47,470 bases of DNA, taken from contig JAAYOH010000011.1 in NCBI GenBank assembly GCA_012520375.1, positions 1-47,470 of the forward strand, read 5' to 3'. The translations under genes were made by a program, and so were the position numbers. Every line of letters begins with the position of its first letter. Position 1 is the stretch's first letter. Positions 1 through 8,453 of the stretch are shown piece after piece. The notes beneath the pieces are model-generated. The model saw only the letters and a list, made by a program, of their open reading frames with translations. It was not told the DNA's origin and searched no databases. Origin of the DNA: Clostridiales bacterium. GTDB taxonomy: Bacteria; Bacillota; Clostridia; Christensenellales; Aristaeellaceae.

Positions 1-780
1 CCTTTTTATGCCATTTCAGTGCCTCTTTGTATTTCATTTGGTCGGTGTAAATTCCGGCGATATTGTTGCATGTCATTGCTGTATTCGGATGGTCAGGACC
101 CAGGGTTTTTTCGTAAATCGCCAATGCTTTTTCAAACCATTCCAGCGCCTTACCATATTTCCCTTGCTGGAAGTATATCCCAGCGATATTGATGTACGTC
201 GTTGCTATATTCGGATGGTCAGGACCCAGGGTTTTTTCGTAAATCGCCAATGCTTTTTCAAACCATTCCAACGCCTTACCATATTCCCTTTGCTGGAAGT
301 ATATCCCAGCGATATTGTTGTACGTCGTTGCTGTGTCCGGATGATCGGGACCCAGGGTTTTTTTACAAATCGCCAATGCCTTTTTATACCATTTCAGTGC
401 TTCTTCATATTTCCTCTGGCTGTCGTACACTATGGCGATATTGTTGTATGTGGCTACCGTATCCAGTTTGTTATAAGGCAAGACCCTTTCGTGAATTGCT
501 AATGCCTTTTTATGCCATTTTAGTGCCTCTTCATGTTTCCCCTGATCACTGTATATAACGGCGATATTGTTGTACGTTGTTGCCGTATTTGGATGGTCGA
601 GACCCAGGGTTTTTTCGTAAATCGCTAATGCCTTTTGATACCATACCAGCGCTTCTTCATATTTCCCTTGGCTATCGTATATTCTGGCGATATTGTTGTA
701 TGACGTTGCCGTATCTGGATGTTCGGGCCCCAGTGTTTTTATATTAATCGCCAATGCTTTTTGATACCATACCAGCGCCT
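1..780 (-). repeat. 126-bp tandem repeats coding for TPR units
   Basis: Six in-phase units of 126 bp within the TIR-NB-ARC-TPR gene. Units 62-187 and 188-313 match at 118 of 126 bases by direct comparison; the others are more diverged. The array continues beyond the left edge. Confidence 0.9.
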
Positions 781-2449
781 CTTTATATAGCGCTGTGTGG
801 TACAACCATCCTGCCCCTTCCACATACAGACCGGTGATCTCTTCTGTTTCCGTTTTCAAATCTTCCGCGTGCGAAAGGACCGATTGCACATGGGGTATCA
901 GACCAGCGCAATTGTCCCATGTTTTCATATCATGCTGATCATATGCAAAGATCTTATCCAGAATCCTTACACAACAGTGAAAGCATTGGATTCTATCATT
1001 TCCTAGGGATTGCTGTATTACATCTTGGAGCAAACGATGAATGCTGATCAGACCTTTATCGATCTGTACCAACGAATATCGTACGAGTTCTCTCAAAGCC
1101 TTATCGAATTCCAGCGCGTCTTGCACAGAACTTGCCAGCGGTTCTGGAAGATATTCACTGGTTTGGAGGAACATATTTTCATGAATATGATCCGGAGCTA
1201 GAAAAGCAAGAAGTTGGATTAGTTGTTTCGTGCTTTCATTATCAATTTTATCAAGGGAAATATTCCAGGTCGTAGCAACCGTTTTCTCATAAGAAATGGA
1301 TTCATATCCAACTTTTCCAAATATGTCAAGCCGATATTTTATAAAGAGATCGATATACTCTTTGTACGATTTGTTGCTTTCCAACATATAGGCTGCCGCT
1401 TGGTCCAGCGCCAGCGGGAGATATCCCAGTTCCTCTGCAAGTACTACTGCATCGTCAATACTTCCTTTCAACTTGAAACTTTTAAGAAACTCCACTGCTT
1501 CCTGTGGTTTAAATACTTTTATCTCTAGCTTCTGCATATTGCGCCAACTCTGATTTCTTGTTGTAATCAGGATGTGACCCGTATTAATGCGCGGGAGATA
1601 CGGTGTCAGATCCTGCTCGCTTTCCGCATTGTCATAGATAAACAGCCAGTTGCGATTCTGCGACATCCATCCCCATATTGAATGCAATATCTCTTCCCTA
1701 TCATAAGCGATGTCTTTTTTGATAATTCCTTTTTGCAACAATAGGCTTTTGTAAGAATTCAACATTGCCACTTCATTTTCCGCATTGACCCACCAGACGG
1801 TGTCGTACAAATAACCGTTGCTTAATGCATGGGCAAGCGCAATCTGTGTTTTCCCGACGGCCCCCATACCATACATGACGATGGAACAGGGATTCTTTTC
1901 CCCAGGATTTAGGGAATTTTCCAGCTTACAAAGAATTTCTTTTCGCCCTGTAAAGTGAAGGTTTTTGGTATGAGGTATATTGTTGAGAGGAAGTTGTCCA
2001 GGAAATATTGGTTTCTTTGTGCCGGGATAGCCAGCCTTGTTTCTTGGTATACCTTCTTTGTTTATCTGCTTCAGTCTTTCTTCTGCCTCTTTTTCATCTG
2101 CTCCAAAGAGGTCGATATAGATGATTGGTGCAAATAAACCTTCCGGCTTGTAATCTTCTATCCGGATTGGGATAAATGAACCTTTTTCACCGCATGGGTC
2201 TTTGGTAAATGCCGCTGTCCATTCAGCCTGACAATATACACTTTTCATGTATTCAGCAGACAAGACCGCAATGAATCTTTCGCAATGCATCAATGCCTTA
2301 TGCATATTTTTAACAAAATTTTCCCCTGGCTTGAAATCCCAAGCCTGTAGATATGTGGTGTAGCTATTTTCCTCCAATACACCGGCGATCCAGGTTGCCC
2401 ATTTTTCGTCAGGGGTCGTATAACTGATAAAAAAATCTCTCTTTTCCAT
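1..2449 (-). CDS. TIR / NB-ARC / TPR protein (NLR-like, probable antiphage sensor), C-terminus beyond window
   Basis: Reading the minus strand from the ATG at 2447-2449 gives 816 uninterrupted codons that leave the window at its left edge. Residues about 1-140 form a TIR domain: an FFISYT start, and YCQAEW carrying the glutamate expected of NADase-type TIRs. Residues about 155-400 form an NB-ARC NTPase: Walker A GMGAVGKT at 194-201, kinase-2 strand LFIYDN near 266, HILITTRN near 285, and GYLPLAL near 341. After a helical linker come six kinesin-light-chain-like TPRs of 42 residues (core KALAIYEKTLGPDHPNT) and part of a seventh. In this family ligand sensing by the TPRs is thought to drive oligomerisation, and TIR then consumes NAD+; that this happens here is inference. 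An AAGGAAAGAGAG site precedes the start. The base composition is AT-rich compared with the core. The architecture also resembles actinobacterial FxsT proteins, but no FxsA-like partner is seen. Confidence 0.88.
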   Translation of the reverse strand, partial: MEKRDFFISYTTPDEKWATWIAGVLEENSYTTYLQAWDFKPGENFVKNMHKALMHCERFIAVLSAEYMKSVYCQAEWTAAFTKDPCGEKGSFIPIRIEDYKPEGLFAPIIYIDLFGADEKEAEERLKQINKEGIPRNKAGYPGTKKPIFPGQLPLNNIPHTKNLHFTGRKEILCKLENSLNPGEKNPCSIVMYGMGAVGKTQIALAHALSNGYLYDTVWWVNAENEVAMLNSYKSLLLQKGIIKKDIAYDREEILHSIWGWMSQNRNWLFIYDNAESEQDLTPYLPRINTGHILITTRNQSWRNMQKLEIKVFKPQEAVEFLKSFKLKGSIDDAVVLAEELGYLPLALDQAAAYMLESNKSYKEYIDLFIKYRLDIFGKVGYESISYEKTVATTWNISLDKIDNESTKQLIQLLAFLAPDHIHENMFLQTSEYLPEPLASSVQDALEFDKALRELVRYSLVQIDKGLISIHRLLQDVIQQSLGNDRIQCFHCCVRILDKIFAYDQHDMKTWDNCAGLIPHVQSVLSHAEDLKTETEEITGLYVEGAGWLYHTALYKEALVWYQKALAINIKTLGPEHPDTATSYNNIARIYDSQGKYEEALVWYQKALAIYEKTLGLDHPNTATTYNNIAVIYSDQGKHEEALKWHKKALAIHERVLPYNKLDTVATYNNIAIVYDSQRKYEEALKWYKKALAICKKTLGPDHPDTATTYNNIAGIYFQQREYGKALEWFEKALAIYEKTLGPDHPNIATTYINIAGIYFQQGKYGKALEWFEKALAIYEKTLGPDHPNTAMTCNNIAGIYTDQMKYKEALKWHKK

Positions 2450-2557
2450 TTAATCTCTCTTTCCTTTTCGTTTTGGATCGTCTTACTATTTTATATCCGG
2501 AAAGGCCAGCTTGTTTTGTTGCATTCCTCTTATTTGATGACTATTTCTGATACACAT

Positions 2558-2586
2558 ACTGTAGCATATACGCCGAGTTTAATCAA
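2558..2586 (-). promoter_or_regulatory. Promoter of the TIR-NB-ARC-TPR gene
   Basis: On the minus strand TTGATT and TACAGT are separated by 17 bp, with TGC directly before the -10 (extended -10). The start codon lies about 100 nt downstream. Confidence 0.5.
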
Positions 2587-2986
2587 TGCAATAAAGCAAA
2601 ACTGCTTGCCCATTTGAAAAGGAAGCGCAAGTATGATAAGCTATGGTTACAACATCCCTACGGGGATCCGGACGGGCTCTAAATAAAGCAGAGTGTCCCG
2701 ATTCAAAGGACCAGAATTGCATCGTATACTTCGGGCGGAACATGTTTTCGATGATCCCGAAACAGTACTGCTAGAGGGGATAATGATCCAGATGGCGATA
2801 CACATGCAGGAGGACCGGGAGGAAACTTAGCGAAAGGGCGCAGAGGTAGTGTACAGTATTTAAGGCATGAAATTGCCCGGCGTGGCAAAGAAACTGAAGG
2901 AAAGGTTTACATGACCAGCATACCGGCTACCTAATCTACATATGCGAAATGCACGAAACGACTTTGGTGAGAAATGGGGGAAAACA
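2587..2986. other. Spacer with no convincing gene
   Basis: This stretch lies between the TIR gene promoter and pcm. It holds a 45-codon open frame with a GTG start (2693-2830) without a ribosome binding site or a recognisable product, and a 15-codon frame near 2867. Either could be a decayed gene remnant. A 13-bp sequence, GAAATTGCCCGGC, at 2869-2881 recurs at 3639-3651 on the other side of pcm. Confidence 0.4.
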
Positions 2987-3568
2987 ATGGATCAGCATAG
3001 GCTTGAAGCATATTTTCGTTCACTGGATCGTTCGCTTTTTGTCGGAGACGACATGAAAAAACATGCAGGAATTGACGGGCCTTTGCCCATAGGGTTCGGC
3101 CAAACCATTTCGCAGCCCAGCCTCGTGCTGGAAATGACGCGGCTTCTGGAACCGGAAAACGACAGCGTGGTGCTGGAGATCGGAACCGGTTCAGGTTTTC
3201 AGACGGCCATCCTGGCAAAAATGGCAGCAGAAGTATATACCGTGGAACGGATCGACGAACTGGCGAAAAAAGCCAGAGAGAGGTTGGAAGCGTTGAATTT
3301 TTCGAACATCCATTACAAGATCGGAGACGGCAGCAATGGATGGCGGGAACACGCTCCCTACGACAGGATCATGGTAACCGCGGCGGCAGGCCTACTGCCG
3401 GAGGAATTGGTGAATCAATTGGCAGATGGCGGCAGGATGGTCATTCCCATCGGTCCGCCGCATATGCAGGAATTGAAACTGATTACGAAGGCAGATACTG
3501 GCGAAATACACGGTGAAACGATCGGCAGGGTCAGATTTGTGGAATTTATAGGGCGATACGGCTGGTAG
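2987..3568 (+). CDS. pcm: Protein-L-isoaspartate O-methyltransferase
   Basis: A SAM-dependent methyltransferase of 193 residues that would repair isoaspartyl residues in aged proteins in the cytoplasm. The PCMT signatures are clear: PLPIGFGQTISQP before motif I, then the SAM-binding motif LEIGTGSGFQTA, an acidic YTVERI strand, YDRIMVTAA, and the GGRMVIPIG strand. Length is close to the usual 200-220. The frame is open from an ATG at 2942, but only the ATG at 2987 has a GGGGG ribosome binding site at proper spacing, and the protein read from there starts like its family. It stands alone: the neighbours on both sides run on the opposite strand and unexplained spacers flank it, so co-regulation cannot be inferred. 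Confidence 0.88.
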   Translation: MDQHRLEAYFRSLDRSLFVGDDMKKHAGIDGPLPIGFGQTISQPSLVLEMTRLLEPENDSVVLEIGTGSGFQTAILAKMAAEVYTVERIDELAKKARERLEALNFSNIHYKIGDGSNGWREHAPYDRIMVTAAAGLLPEELVNQLADGGRMVIPIGPPHMQELKLITKADTGEIHGETIGRVRFVEFIGRYGW

Positions 3569-3939
3569 AACGAATAAAGAGGAGATGAGTTGGGGAAGTT
3601 TCTTCCTGCCGAACCGATGAAACGAGCCAAGGCTTGAAGAAATTGCCCGGCACATGTATCAGAACCTTTCATTCCATGGTTTGCCACACGACGAGGTATG
3701 CTGTTTCCTACAATCAAAAAGAGAATCCGGAAGCGGAAAGCCATGGCTACAGCCACAGCAAGGCCATAAAGGAAGGCTCCCACAGGCGGCCGTATGCACT
3801 TCGACGGGGAAGCAGCAAAAGAGCCCTTGGCGAAGGACCACACCTGCTCAAATGTGAAAAAACACTTGAAACGACCCCCGCCGACTACACGGCAAAACTT
3901 CCGCAACCATCGGGCTGCGGAAGCTTTTGCATCTATTTT
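3569..3939. other. Spacer between convergent pcm and metA
   Basis: Apart from the metA terminator hairpin near 3898-3923 and the second copy of the 13-bp repeat at 3639-3651, I see no gene here. The open frames in it lack ribosome binding sites and resemble no family. Those on the plus strand that run on past 3940 are antisense to metA. Confidence 0.5.
3893..3923 (-). terminator. Intrinsic terminator of metA
   Basis: On the minus strand an 8-bp stem, CTTCCGCA paired with TGCGGAAG (10-nt loop), is followed by TTTT. It lies 17 bp after the metA stop codon. A short T run on the other side may let it also stop plus-strand transcription from pcm. Confidence 0.7.
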
Positions 3940-4881
3940 TTATTCCGGCTCCTCGTTCTCCACCGACTGGATGGCGCCCAGGTCGTAGGGGGTGGTCTGG
4001 TACACGAAGTAGTTCAGCCAGTTGCAGAACAAGAGGTTCGCGTGGCCCCGCCAGCGCACCAGGGGCGGCTTGGTGGGGTCGTCGTCGGGGAAATAGTTCT
4101 CCGGCACATGGATGGGCAGGTTCGCCGCCACATCCCGCTGGTACTCCTGGTTCAGGGTGTCGGCGTCGTACTCAGAGTGGCCGGTGACGAAGATCTGCCG
4201 CCCTCTTTTGGTGAACGCCGCATACACCCCCGCCTCGGGGGAGGAGGAAAGGACGCGGATCCCGCCCACCGCCTCGATGTCCTCCCGGGCAACCGTGGTG
4301 TGGCGGGAGTGGGGGACGAAGAAGACGTCGTCAAAGCCCCGGAACAGGATGGAGCGCTTGTACTCCACCTGGTGGGGGAAGACCCCGAAGAGCTTCTCGG
4401 GCAGCTCCCGCTTGGGAATGCCGTAGTGGTAGTACAGGGCGGCCTGGGCGCCCCAGCAGATGTGGAAGGTGCTGTGCACATGGGCCTTGGTCCACTCCAT
4501 GATCTCGCACAATTCCTCCCAGTAGTCCACCCCCTCGAAGGGCAGGTGCTCTACCGGCGCCCCCGTGATGATGCAGCCGTCGAAGTTGCGGTGGCGGATG
4601 TCGTCAAAGGTTTGGTAGAAGGCGTGGAGATGCTCGATGGGGGTGTTGGTGGGGGTATGGCTCTTGGGGGCGATGAGCTCCAGCTCGATCTGCAGGGGGG
4701 TATTGCCCAGAAGCCGGGAGAACTGGGTCTCGGTCTGGATCTTTTTGGGCATCAGGTTCACCAGCAGGATCTGCAGGGGACGGATGTCCTGGCTGGTGGC
4801 CCGGTCTTCGGTCATAACGAAGATGTTTTCGCTGCGCAGCGTCTCCACTGCGGGCAGGGAGTTGGGGATCTTGATGGGCAT
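3940..4881 (-). CDS. metA: Homoserine O-acetyltransferase (MetA family, acetyl-CoA type)
   Basis: A 313-residue MetA family enzyme that acylates homoserine, the first committed step of methionine synthesis. The whole family fold is present: [14 protein letters not shown] near residue 40, catalytic Cys142 in [10 protein letters not shown], and His235 and Glu237 in TGHSEYD. Position 111 is Glu (TGAPVE). In this family Glu111 goes with acetyl-CoA and Gly111 with succinyl-CoA, so acetylation is expected despite the traditional succinyltransferase name. That agrees with the neighbour: metY, which uses O-acetylhomoserine, ends directly before this start with no gap, so the two are surely cotranscribed and probably translationally coupled. 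An intrinsic terminator follows the gene. No S-box or other riboswitch is visible upstream. Confidence 0.95.
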   Translation of the reverse strand: MPIKIPNSLPAVETLRSENIFVMTEDRATSQDIRPLQILLVNLMPKKIQTETQFSRLLGNTPLQIELELIAPKSHTPTNTPIEHLHAFYQTFDDIRHRNFDGCIITGAPVEHLPFEGVDYWEELCEIMEWTKAHVHSTFHICWGAQAALYYHYGIPKRELPEKLFGVFPHQVEYKRSILFRGFDDVFFVPHSRHTTVAREDIEAVGGIRVLSSSPEAGVYAAFTKRGRQIFVTGHSEYDADTLNQEYQRDVAANLPIHVPENYFPDDDPTKPPLVRWRGHANLLFCNWLNYFVYQTTPYDLGAIQSVENEEPE

Positions 4882-6168
4882 TTACTTCACCGCCTTCAGC
4901 GCCTGCTCGATGTCGGCGATCAGGTCCGTGGCGTGCTCCAGCCCGCAGGACATGCGCACCATCCCCGGGGGGATGCCGGCGGCGGCCAGCTGCTCGTCGC
5001 TCATCTGCCGATGGGTGGAGGTGGCCGGGTTCAGGCAACAGGTGCGGGCGTCCGCCACGTGGGTCTCGATGGCGGCGATCTTCAGATGTTTCATGAAGGC
5101 GCTGGCGGCTTCCCGGCCCCCCTTGATCTCGAAGCTGACCACGCCGCAGGAGCCCTTGGGCAGGTACTTCTGCGCCAGGGCGTAGTAGGGGTCCCCAGGC
5201 AGGCCGCAGAAGCGCACGGCGGCGATCTTGGGATGCTTTGCCAGATATTCCGCCACCGCCTGGCCGTTCTCACAGTGCCGCGCCATGCGCACGTGGAGGC
5301 TTTCCAGGCCCAGGTTCAGGTAGAAGGCGTGCTGGGGGGACTGGATGGAGCCCAGGTCCCGCATCAGCTGGGCGGTGCACTTGGTGATGAAGGCGCCCTC
5401 CTGGCCGAAGCGCTGGGCATAGGTGATGCCGTGGTAGCTGTCGTCGGGGGTGCACAGGCCGGGGAATTTGTCGGCGTGGGCCATCCAGTCGAAGCGTCCG
5501 CTGTCCACGATGGCGCCCCCCACCGCTACGCCGTGGCCGTCCATGTACTTGGTGGTGGAGTGGGTCACGATGTCGGCGCCCCACTCGAAGGGCCGGCAGT
5601 TGACGGGGGTGGCGAAGGTGTTGTCCACGATCAGGGGCACGCCGTGGGCGTGGGCGGCTTTGGCGTACAGCTCGATGTCCAGCACGGTGAGGGCGGGGTT
5701 GGCGATGGTCTCGCCGAAAACCGCCTTGGTGTTGGGGCGGAAGGCGGCGTCCAGCTCCTCCCAGGTGCAGTCGGGCCGCACGAAGGTGGTCTCGATGCCC
5801 ATCCGGGCCATGGTGACCGAGATCAGGTTGAAGGTGCCCCCGTAAATGCTGGAGGAGCACACCAGATGGTCCCCGGCGCAGGCGATGTTGAACAGGGCGA
5901 AGAAGTTGGCGGCCTGCCCGGAGGAGGTGAGCATGGCGGCGGTCCCGCCTTCCAGCTCGCAGATCTTGGCGGCCACGTAGTCGTTGGTGGGGTTTTGCAG
6001 CCGGGTATAGAAGTATCCGGAAGCCTCCAGATCAAAGAGCTTGCCCATGTCTTCGCTGGTGGCGTACCGGAAGGTGGTGGACTGCACGATGGGAATCTGC
6101 CGGGGTTCGCCGTTGCCCGGGGTATAGCCGCCCTGCACGCACAGGGTATCCAGATCGTATTTGCTCAT
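4882..6168 (-). CDS. metY: O-acetylhomoserine sulfhydrylase (aminocarboxypropyltransferase)
   Basis: A 428-residue enzyme of the Cys/Met PLP-dependent family. It condenses O-acetylhomoserine with sulfide (or methanethiol) to homocysteine (or methionine). The PLP lysine is Lys207 in THSTTKYMDGHG, with Asp182 in VDNTFATP and the SSGQAANFF loop near residue 82. Its length and the PWDP-free N-terminus (CVQGGYTPGNGEPRQIPIVQ) fit MetY better than cystathionine synthase or lyase. The start ATG has AGGAGCGGGAAG immediately upstream. The preceding nucleotidyltransferase gene ends 23 bp before it and metA follows with zero spacing, so all three are likely on one transcript. The sulfide it needs may link it to the sulfate-activation genes at 14123-16898, although no sulfite reductase lies in the window. 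Confidence 0.95.
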   Translation of the reverse strand: MSKYDLDTLCVQGGYTPGNGEPRQIPIVQSTTFRYATSEDMGKLFDLEASGYFYTRLQNPTNDYVAAKICELEGGTAAMLTSSGQAANFFALFNIACAGDHLVCSSSIYGGTFNLISVTMARMGIETTFVRPDCTWEELDAAFRPNTKAVFGETIANPALTVLDIELYAKAAHAHGVPLIVDNTFATPVNCRPFEWGADIVTHSTTKYMDGHGVAVGGAIVDSGRFDWMAHADKFPGLCTPDDSYHGITYAQRFGQEGAFITKCTAQLMRDLGSIQSPQHAFYLNLGLESLHVRMARHCENGQAVAEYLAKHPKIAAVRFCGLPGDPYYALAQKYLPKGSCGVVSFEIKGGREAASAFMKHLKIAAIETHVADARTCCLNPATSTHRQMSDEQLAAAGIPPGMVRMSCGLEHATDLIADIEQALKAVK

Positions 6169-6191
6169 CTTCCCGCTCCTGTTCCTGGTCG

Positions 6192-7085
6192 TTATTTTTT
6201 GAGGTCTGCGTAGAGGTCCGGGGCATAGGCGCCCTTGGCGTACAACGCTTTGAAGCTGTCCACCACGTTCTGTTTGTCCTCTTTATACGTCACGCCGAAC
6301 CAGGCGTCCCGGGAGGGCAGCACGCTTACCTGGGCGCCCTCTTTCAGCAGCCCGTCCACGATGATGGGCAGCAGGTACTCGTCCTTCAGGGGGTTCTGCA
6401 TGGTTTCGAGGAAGCGGGGGAAGCCCTCTTCCAGCACCCGGAGGAAGCGGGTGGGCAGGCACCAGAAATTCATGGAGACCAGGGCGTCCAGGGGGATGTC
6501 CTTGTCCCCGGACCGGGCGCCGCCGGAGGTTTTGACGATGTCGTGGGTCTCGTCGATGCCGGTGAGCCGGCCATCCTCCACGGAGCAGATGCCCCGGGTG
6601 ACGCCGCCGATATCCGACAGGGTGTTTTTCAGCACGTAGCCCACCAGGCCATAGGCATCCTGCTTGAGAAAGGCGGCGGCTTTGACGAAACCCTCCTTGC
6701 CGTAGTAATCATCCGCATTGATGACGGCAAAGGGCTCGGCGATGAGGTCTTTGCAGGCCAGCACCGCGTGTCCGGTGCCCCAGGGCTTTACCCTGCCCGG
6801 GGGCAGTTCCGCGGGGATGTCCGTGAGCTCCTGGAAGGCGTAGCGCACTTCCACGCCCAGGCCCTGGCACAGGTTCTCCATGCGGTTCCCGATGACCTCT
6901 TTGAAGTCGGCTTCGATGTCCCTGCGGATGATGAAGACGATCTTGTCGAAGCCCGCGGCGATGGCGTCGTGGATGGAGTAGTCGATGATGATCTCGCCCC
7001 CCGGGCCCACGGGTTCCAGTTGCTTGATGCCGCCGCCGAAGCGGGAGCCGATGCCGGCTGCCAGGATGACCAGTGTGGTTTTCAT
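6192..7085 (-). CDS. Sugar-1-phosphate nucleotidyltransferase-like protein
   Basis: A 297-residue NTP-transferase fold protein. The N-terminal signature LAAGIGSRFGGGIKQLEPVG matches the nucleotide-binding loop of UTP- or dTTP-dependent sugar-phosphate uridylyl/thymidylyltransferases, and INADDYYG at about 124-131 is the metal-binding strand. The C-terminal part (ending in TYKEDKQNVVDSF) lacks a hexapeptide acyltransferase domain. The frame stays open upstream, but the ATG at 7085 has AAAGGAG and gives the standard N-terminus. The substrate cannot be read from the sequence, and nothing in the neighbourhood (a two-segment membrane protein upstream, metY downstream) indicates a sugar pathway. 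Confidence 0.8.
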   Translation of the reverse strand: MKTTLVILAAGIGSRFGGGIKQLEPVGPGGEIIIDYSIHDAIAAGFDKIVFIIRRDIEADFKEVIGNRMENLCQGLGVEVRYAFQELTDIPAELPPGRVKPWGTGHAVLACKDLIAEPFAVINADDYYGKEGFVKAAAFLKQDAYGLVGYVLKNTLSDIGGVTRGICSVEDGRLTGIDETHDIVKTSGGARSGDKDIPLDALVSMNFWCLPTRFLRVLEEGFPRFLETMQNPLKDEYLLPIIVDGLLKEGAQVSVLPSRDAWFGVTYKEDKQNVVDSFKALYAKGAYAPDLYADLKK

Positions 7086-7116
7086 GGTGATGGCTCCTTT
7101 CTCATGCTCTTTGGGA

Positions 7117-7644
7117 TCAGCCCCATTTTTCCCGGGCGTCCCGTCTGCGTTGTTCCACATCGAACATGGCCCCCTTGATGTCCTCGTTGGCCATGAGCAT
7201 GCCCAGGTGTACCTGACCATCTTTGCGGTAGGCGAAGCAGGTTTTGGGGAGGGCCGGCTCCCGGGGATGGCTGAGGGTGGCATTGATCATGATCTTTGCC
7301 CCGGGCCATTTGGCGGCGGCTTCTTTTTCGTCCCCCACGAAGAGGATATCGTTCAGGGGCAGTTGCAGGAGCACCTTGGTGCGCTGCCCGTACAGGCGTT
7401 CGATGTAAAAAATCCCGCCGTTCACGGTGTACTGGAACTCCAGGATCCAGTCCCGCATCAGGGTATAGGCGACAAAGCCCGCAAGGGCCACCACAGCCAG
7501 CTGCCCCCAGACGGGGTTGGCCAGGCGCCGGTTCACCAGGTTCATGCCCGCGGCGGCCAGGAACACGAGGAGCATGATGCCCAGCACAACGAGGATCCCC
7601 ATGAGGGGGCCGATCTTTTTGGGGCTCAGTTTTTGGGTAATCAT
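7117..7644 (-). CDS. Two-segment membrane protein, unknown function
   Basis: A 175-residue protein that I do not recognise. Residues about 12-36 and 46-62 are strongly hydrophobic and should form a membrane hairpin with a short basic turn (NRR). The rest, about 110 residues, is soluble and rich in beta-type sequence, with ILEFQYTVNGGIFYIERLYG after the second segment. This suggests a cytoplasmic beta domain, since lysines and arginines cluster at the N-terminus and at the end. Its ATG overlaps the stop codon of the solute-binding-like gene by 4 bp, so the two are translated together and may act together at the membrane. Confidence 0.6.
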   Translation of the reverse strand: MITQKLSPKKIGPLMGILVVLGIMLLVFLAAAGMNLVNRRLANPVWGQLAVVALAGFVAYTLMRDWILEFQYTVNGGIFYIERLYGQRTKVLLQLPLNDILFVGDEKEAAAKWPGAKIMINATLSHPREPALPKTCFAYRKDGQVHLGMLMANEDIKGAMFDVEQRRRDAREKWG

Positions 7645-8342
7645 GCGGGCGCCTCCTTAAAGGGCAGGGCGATCAGGGCGCCCAGCACCCGGGCGCAGGT
7701 CTCGGGGTTGACGGAAAAGTGCATCAGCACGGCGCAGCAGTCGGCGGTATCAAAGCCCGCGGATTCCAGCCAGGGGTTGCCCCGTACCGGGATGCCGTAC
7801 AGGCGGTCGGGGCCTGTGGCGGGGAGGGGCACGCCCTCCTCGTCGGTTTCTCCGGTGGTTTCCGGGAGCATCATGCCGGACAAATCCATGCCCTCGGTGG
7901 AGAGCAGGCCTGCCGCCACATACTCGTCCAGGGGCTTCAGCCCGCCCATCTGCCACAGTTGCTGGAACTGGTTGCTGTCGACGATCCAGATATCCCCCTG
8001 TCCGGCGGCCAGCATCACGGAGTACTTCTGGGCCCCGTACACGTCCTTGGTGGCATCCCCGGAGTAGGCGATGTGGAAGAAATCCACCGCTTCCAGGGTC
8101 TCGTCGTAGGACTGTCCTGCCGCCAGCAGGGCGGGGGCCAGGGTGGCCTCGAAGTCTTCCACGGCGACGTAACCGCTCTGGACCAACTGGAACTCTACCT
8201 TGCGCTCCGCCGGAGGCCGGTATTCGGTCATGGTGTACGCCAGATCCCCCACGAACCAGCCGGCCAGTGCGATCAACAGGTACACCCAGAAATAATATTC
8301 AAAATGGGTCTTGACGGTGAGGGGGCGATTTTTCTTTGCCAT
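7641..8342 (-). CDS. Membrane-anchored protein resembling an extracellular solute-binding domain
   Basis: A 233-residue protein. A basic N-terminus (MAKKNRPLTVKTH) is followed by one membrane segment (about 17-37) and an outside domain. The stretch GQGDIWIVDSNQFQQL, then GGLKPLDEYV, resembles the hinge region of family 1 extracellular solute-binding proteins. The domain is about half their length, so it is a reduced or derived version rather than a complete transporter component, and no permease lies nearby. The frame is open further upstream; the ATG at 8342 was chosen because GAGGAGGAT sits at ideal distance. It is first in the run toward metA and overlaps the next gene by 4 bp (ATGA). Confidence 0.6.
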   Translation of the reverse strand: MAKKNRPLTVKTHFEYYFWVYLLIALAGWFVGDLAYTMTEYRPPAERKVEFQLVQSGYVAVEDFEATLAPALLAAGQSYDETLEAVDFFHIAYSGDATKDVYGAQKYSVMLAAGQGDIWIVDSNQFQQLWQMGGLKPLDEYVAAGLLSTEGMDLSGMMLPETTGETDEEGVPLPATGPDRLYGIPVRGNPWLESAGFDTADCCAVLMHFSVNPETCARVLGALIALPFKEAPA

Positions 8343-8382
8343 GCGCATCCTCCTCATGCAGGGCGTGTGCCGTATTTGAATC

Positions 8383-8411
8383 ATGCTATCATCTGTGACC
8401 CCATGAATCAA
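8383..8411 (-). promoter_or_regulatory. Promoter of the run ending in metA
   Basis: On the minus strand TTGATT and TAGCAT are separated by 17 bp, with TGA before the -10. It lies in the 111-bp gap ahead of the first gene of the run, whose start codon is at 8342. Confidence 0.45.
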
Positions 8412-8453
8412 GCGTTATCATGTAATTTCATGCAGCAGTTTGGCGGGCCCGCC

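Noticed and set aside
1-780. Regularly spaced repeats, as in a CRISPR array
   Set aside because: The period is 126 bp without distinct spacers and the repeats translate in phase into 42-residue TPRs.
2693-2830. A 45-codon ORF with GTG start
   Set aside because: No ribosome binding site, no recognisable family, and a competing open frame in the same stretch; kept only as part of the spacer description.
3634-6213. An 859-codon open frame on the plus strand
   Set aside because: It is antisense to metA and metY. Its product is low in complexity and rich in Gly, Val and His as expected for the complement of a GC-rich gene. It has no ribosome binding site or family resemblance.
6169-7120. S-box (SAM) riboswitch controlling metY/metA
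   Set aside because: The genes lie inside a packed run with a 23-bp gap; there is no leader of sufficient length.
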